A stretch of DNA of 64,000 nucleotides, taken from assembly GCA_012517355.1 (NCBI GenBank), contig JAAYVD010000074.1, forward strand, positions 26,058-90,057, in the 5' to 3' direction. The position numbers and the translations under genes are program-made. Each line of letters starts with the position of its first letter. Position 1 is the stretch's first letter. This document shows positions 62,471 through 64,000 of the stretch, piece by piece. Source of the DNA: Candidatus Rifleibacteriota bacterium. GTDB lineage: Bacteria; Muiribacteriota; Ozemobacteria; Ozemobacterales; Ozemobacteraceae. The notes beneath the pieces were generated by a model, which worked only from the letters and a program-made list of their open reading frames with translations, was not told the DNA's origin and searched no databases.

Positions 62471-62557
62471 TCCGACCGGTGCGATGTCGAAAGTGCCCCT
62501 TTGCCACCACGGATGGCGGCGCGAAACGCCTGTTTCGCGCCCCGCACAGGGGCCTTC
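62471..62557 (-). repeat. Palindromic element copy 12 (orientation B), upstream of the Mo-carrier gene
   Basis: Shows GATGTCGAAAGTG, CCCCTTTGCCACCACGGATGG, CGGCGCGAAACGCCTGTTTCGC and CCGCACAGGGGCC. It leaves the frame open from 62570, so an N-terminal extension of 40 residues is possible. Confidence 0.85.
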
Positions 62558-62634
62558 CTGATTCTGCCACGCCCCGGCCGGAAACAGAACCCCCGGCCGG
62601 GGCGGACTTCCGGTCGAAGATCGGAACGCGGGCC

Positions 62635-63405
62635 TCAAGCCGGCTGGAGCTCGGTTGCCCGGCAGGACGGGGCGGGTTCTGGGGCCATGGGCCCGACCGA
62701 GGTCACGGGAAAGGCCGGGGCCATGGGAACGATCGAGGCCAGGGGAACAGCCGGGGTCATGGTCACGACCGGGGCCAGGGGAACGGCCTGGGGCATGGGC
62801 CTGATCGGGGCCAAGGGAACGGCCGGGGTCATGGTCATGGCCGGGGACAGGGGAACGGCCTGGGACACGAACTCACCCCAGGGGTGAAGATCCACGGGAC
62901 GACGGATGGGGGGATTCCCTTCCGCGGCGGAACGGTAGGGCCGGATGTCTTCGGGCCACTCCCCGGGCTCGAGGGGGGCCAGCTCGGCCTGCTCGAACAC
63001 CTCGTTCATCAGGTGGAGGGCCCCGGAGTGGCAGGCCGTGAGCCGGGTCCACAGGTCACGCCGGATCTCCGCGGGAGCGCACCGGAACAGTTCACCCAGG
63101 TAGTGGCCCTGTCGGTCCTCCACCAGGGTATCGAGGGTGTGGTGGACCGTTTCGAGGGCGAACTCGTCCTCTTCCGCGATGGTGGCCAGGACGTAGGCAT
63201 CCTGTCGGCAGAGACTGCGGGCCGTGCGATGGGGGCAGTCGTGGCAGCACCGGTCGCGGAAGGCCTCATCGGGGCCGGCGGCCGGACGTGGGCAGCGGGG
63301 GGACCGGCAGAAGAACACCTCGCCCCAGGGTCCGGCCCCGAGCGCGGCTTCGGGAACCGCGGCGTAGTTGGCCCGGTTGAAGGGACACGCGGAACAGCAC
63401 ATCAT
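62635..63405 (-). CDS. Cys-rich protein with C-terminal 12-residue repeats
   Basis: The 256-residue protein opens with Cys motifs: 'MMCCSACPFN', 'FFCRSPRCPRP' and 'RCCHDCPHR' within about 60 residues, suggesting metal or iron-sulfur binding. A helical middle follows (70-165). The last about 75 residues carry about five repeats of a 12-residue unit (QAVPLAPVVTMT and variants), rich in Pro, Met and Val. I do not recognise the family. The gene has AGGAGA before a double ATG. The gap 63406-63865 has no supported gene but contains an A-run of eight at 63525-63532. Confidence 0.7.
   Translation of the reverse strand: MMCCSACPFNRANYAAVPEAALGAGPWGEVFFCRSPRCPRPAAGPDEAFRDRCCHDCPHRTARSLCRQDAYVLATIAEEDEFALETVHHTLDTLVEDRQGHYLGELFRCAPAEIRRDLWTRLTACHSGALHLMNEVFEQAELAPLEPGEWPEDIRPYRSAAEGNPPIRRPVDLHPWGEFVSQAVPLSPAMTMTPAVPLAPIRPMPQAVPLAPVVTMTPAVPLASIVPMAPAFPVTSVGPMAPEPAPSCRATELQPA
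62690..62870. repeat. 36-bp tandem repeat coding for the 12-residue repeats
   Basis: GGGAACGGCCGGGGTCATGG and GGGAACGGCCTGGGGCATGG alternate with period 36, about five units, inside the Cys-rich protein gene. Confidence 0.75.
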
Positions 63406-63865
63406 GGATCTGGTCTCCTTTCGCCTGTAGAGGGCGGGGTGCCAAGGTACCTGCCCGGAGGTGGGGCCGGGTCGTCCTCGCGCCGCCCTTCGTCAGGGAA
63501 TCGCCCGCCAACCCCCGGCGGGGAAAAAAAAGTTCCGTTGGCTGCCGCCGAACCCGACACCACCAGGAAAAACGCGCGATGATCCGCTCCAGCGGCAGTC
63601 AAAGGGGCTTTTCCCCTTCATCCCACCGGGGCTGCCAACCCTGGACCCTCCAGCGATTCCTTCCCTGTGATCTGGACCGGTTTTCCGGTCCTTTTCGATC
63701 TGCCATTCCGATGGGAACGGAGTCTGCCGGAATCGCCATCCCTCGGGATGGCCGCGGATCGCTGGCCCCCCTCCCTTGCCCTTGCCAACGTGGGCGCGTT
63801 CACCGGTTGAGGGTCTGACTCGGGCCGGGGGCTGGCTTTTGCGTGGGCCATAAAAAAACAATGGT

Positions 63866-64000
63866 TCATCCGACAAGAGCGTACTTCGTCTCATGAATAG
63901 CCATGATCCTGAGCTTGAAAAATGGGACATCGCGGAAGCCGTATGCCTGCCGCTTCATTGTCTTGATCTTGTTGTTCATCCCCTCCAAGGGTCCGGTGGA
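63866..64000 (-). mobile_element. C-terminal end of an ISL3-type transposase
   Basis: The last 44 residues before a TGA stop contain 'GPLEGMNNKIKTMKRQAYGF' and 'FFKLRIMAIH'. This 'EGxNNKIKxxKRxxYGFR' block is the hallmark of the DDE_Tnp_ISL3 C-terminus (IS204/IS1001/IS1096/IS1165 families). The rest of the element lies beyond the window. The lower composition bias (A/T-rich codons) compared with neighbours supports transfer. No inverted repeat end could be identified with certainty between 63820 and 63865. Confidence 0.85.

Noticed and set aside
63525..63532. A-run as rho-independent terminator
   Set aside because: On the minus strand the T-run precedes rather than follows the hairpin, so the geometry is wrong.

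Overview
The window is about 64 kb of very GC-rich DNA (near two thirds G+C by eye) with long, tightly packed genes on both strands. No rRNA or tRNA gene is visible. Diderm character is suggested by several lipobox lipoproteins and by secreted proteins. A pseudopilin cluster (GspK/I/J-like), ferredoxin-type and citrate-lyase-type genes, SpoIIE-type phosphatases with HAMP domains and a TerY/PP2C/kinase triad point to an anaerobic or facultative, signalling-rich bacterium. An uncultured lineage such as Candidatus Riflebacteria (Ozemobacteria) would fit. That placement is inference from gene style, not proven by a marker.

Layout. 1-6.8 kb: YccF-like fragment, an iron-sulfur protein, a membrane protein, a three-gene ABC-2 exporter (ATPase and two permeases), then an RluA-type pseudouridine synthase and a small protein on the minus strand. 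7-16.3 kb: MutY and a KefB-type antiporter in one operon, DUF3124 and SH3 proteins, two secreted proteins (one with a GHCNGW motif) and a papain-like secreted protein. 16.6-22.6 kb: two overlapping genes for giant membrane sensors of SpoIIE-phosphatase type, the first catalytically degenerate. 22.8-25.2 kb: PstS-like protein, SpoIIAA-like protein and a secreted protein. 25.3-35.2 kb: a HEAT-repeat membrane protein, a GspK/I/J-like pseudopilin trio and a Sel1/ankyrin membrane protein. 35.6-38.9 kb: the TerY-P triad (VWA, PP2C, kinase). 39-44.5 kb: TPR protein and two lipoproteins. 44.8-49.3 kb: zinc-ribbon protein, sigma/anti-sigma pair, TPR-deacetylase, LOG protein. 49.5-52.4 kb: a third sensor phosphatase. 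52.7-62 kb: glyS, a small gene, a DNA methyltransferase, a DUF4097 protein, a CitD-CitE fusion with citF, a propeller lipoprotein and a coiled-coil protein. 62-64 kb: a Mo-carrier-like protein, a Cys-rich repeat protein and the end of an ISL3-like transposase.

The most striking feature is a dispersed palindromic element of about 90 bp, present in at least 12 recognisable copies in both orientations. Copies lie between genes, but several sit inside genes and stay in frame: two in mutY, three in tandem at the start of the second sensor phosphatase, one inside the third sensor phosphatase, and one plus a decayed array inside the triad kinase, where it splits a zinc-ribbon-like CxC...CxxC pair. 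This resembles in behaviour the Rickettsia palindromic elements. A second repeat of about 175 bp occurs twice, each time about 40-50 bp upstream of the promoter of a phosphatase operon, and a third short repeat occurs twice.

Readable promoters mostly follow one plan: a -35 of TTGCCN or TTCCCN, a spacer of exactly 17 bp, and a -10 close to TATAAT.
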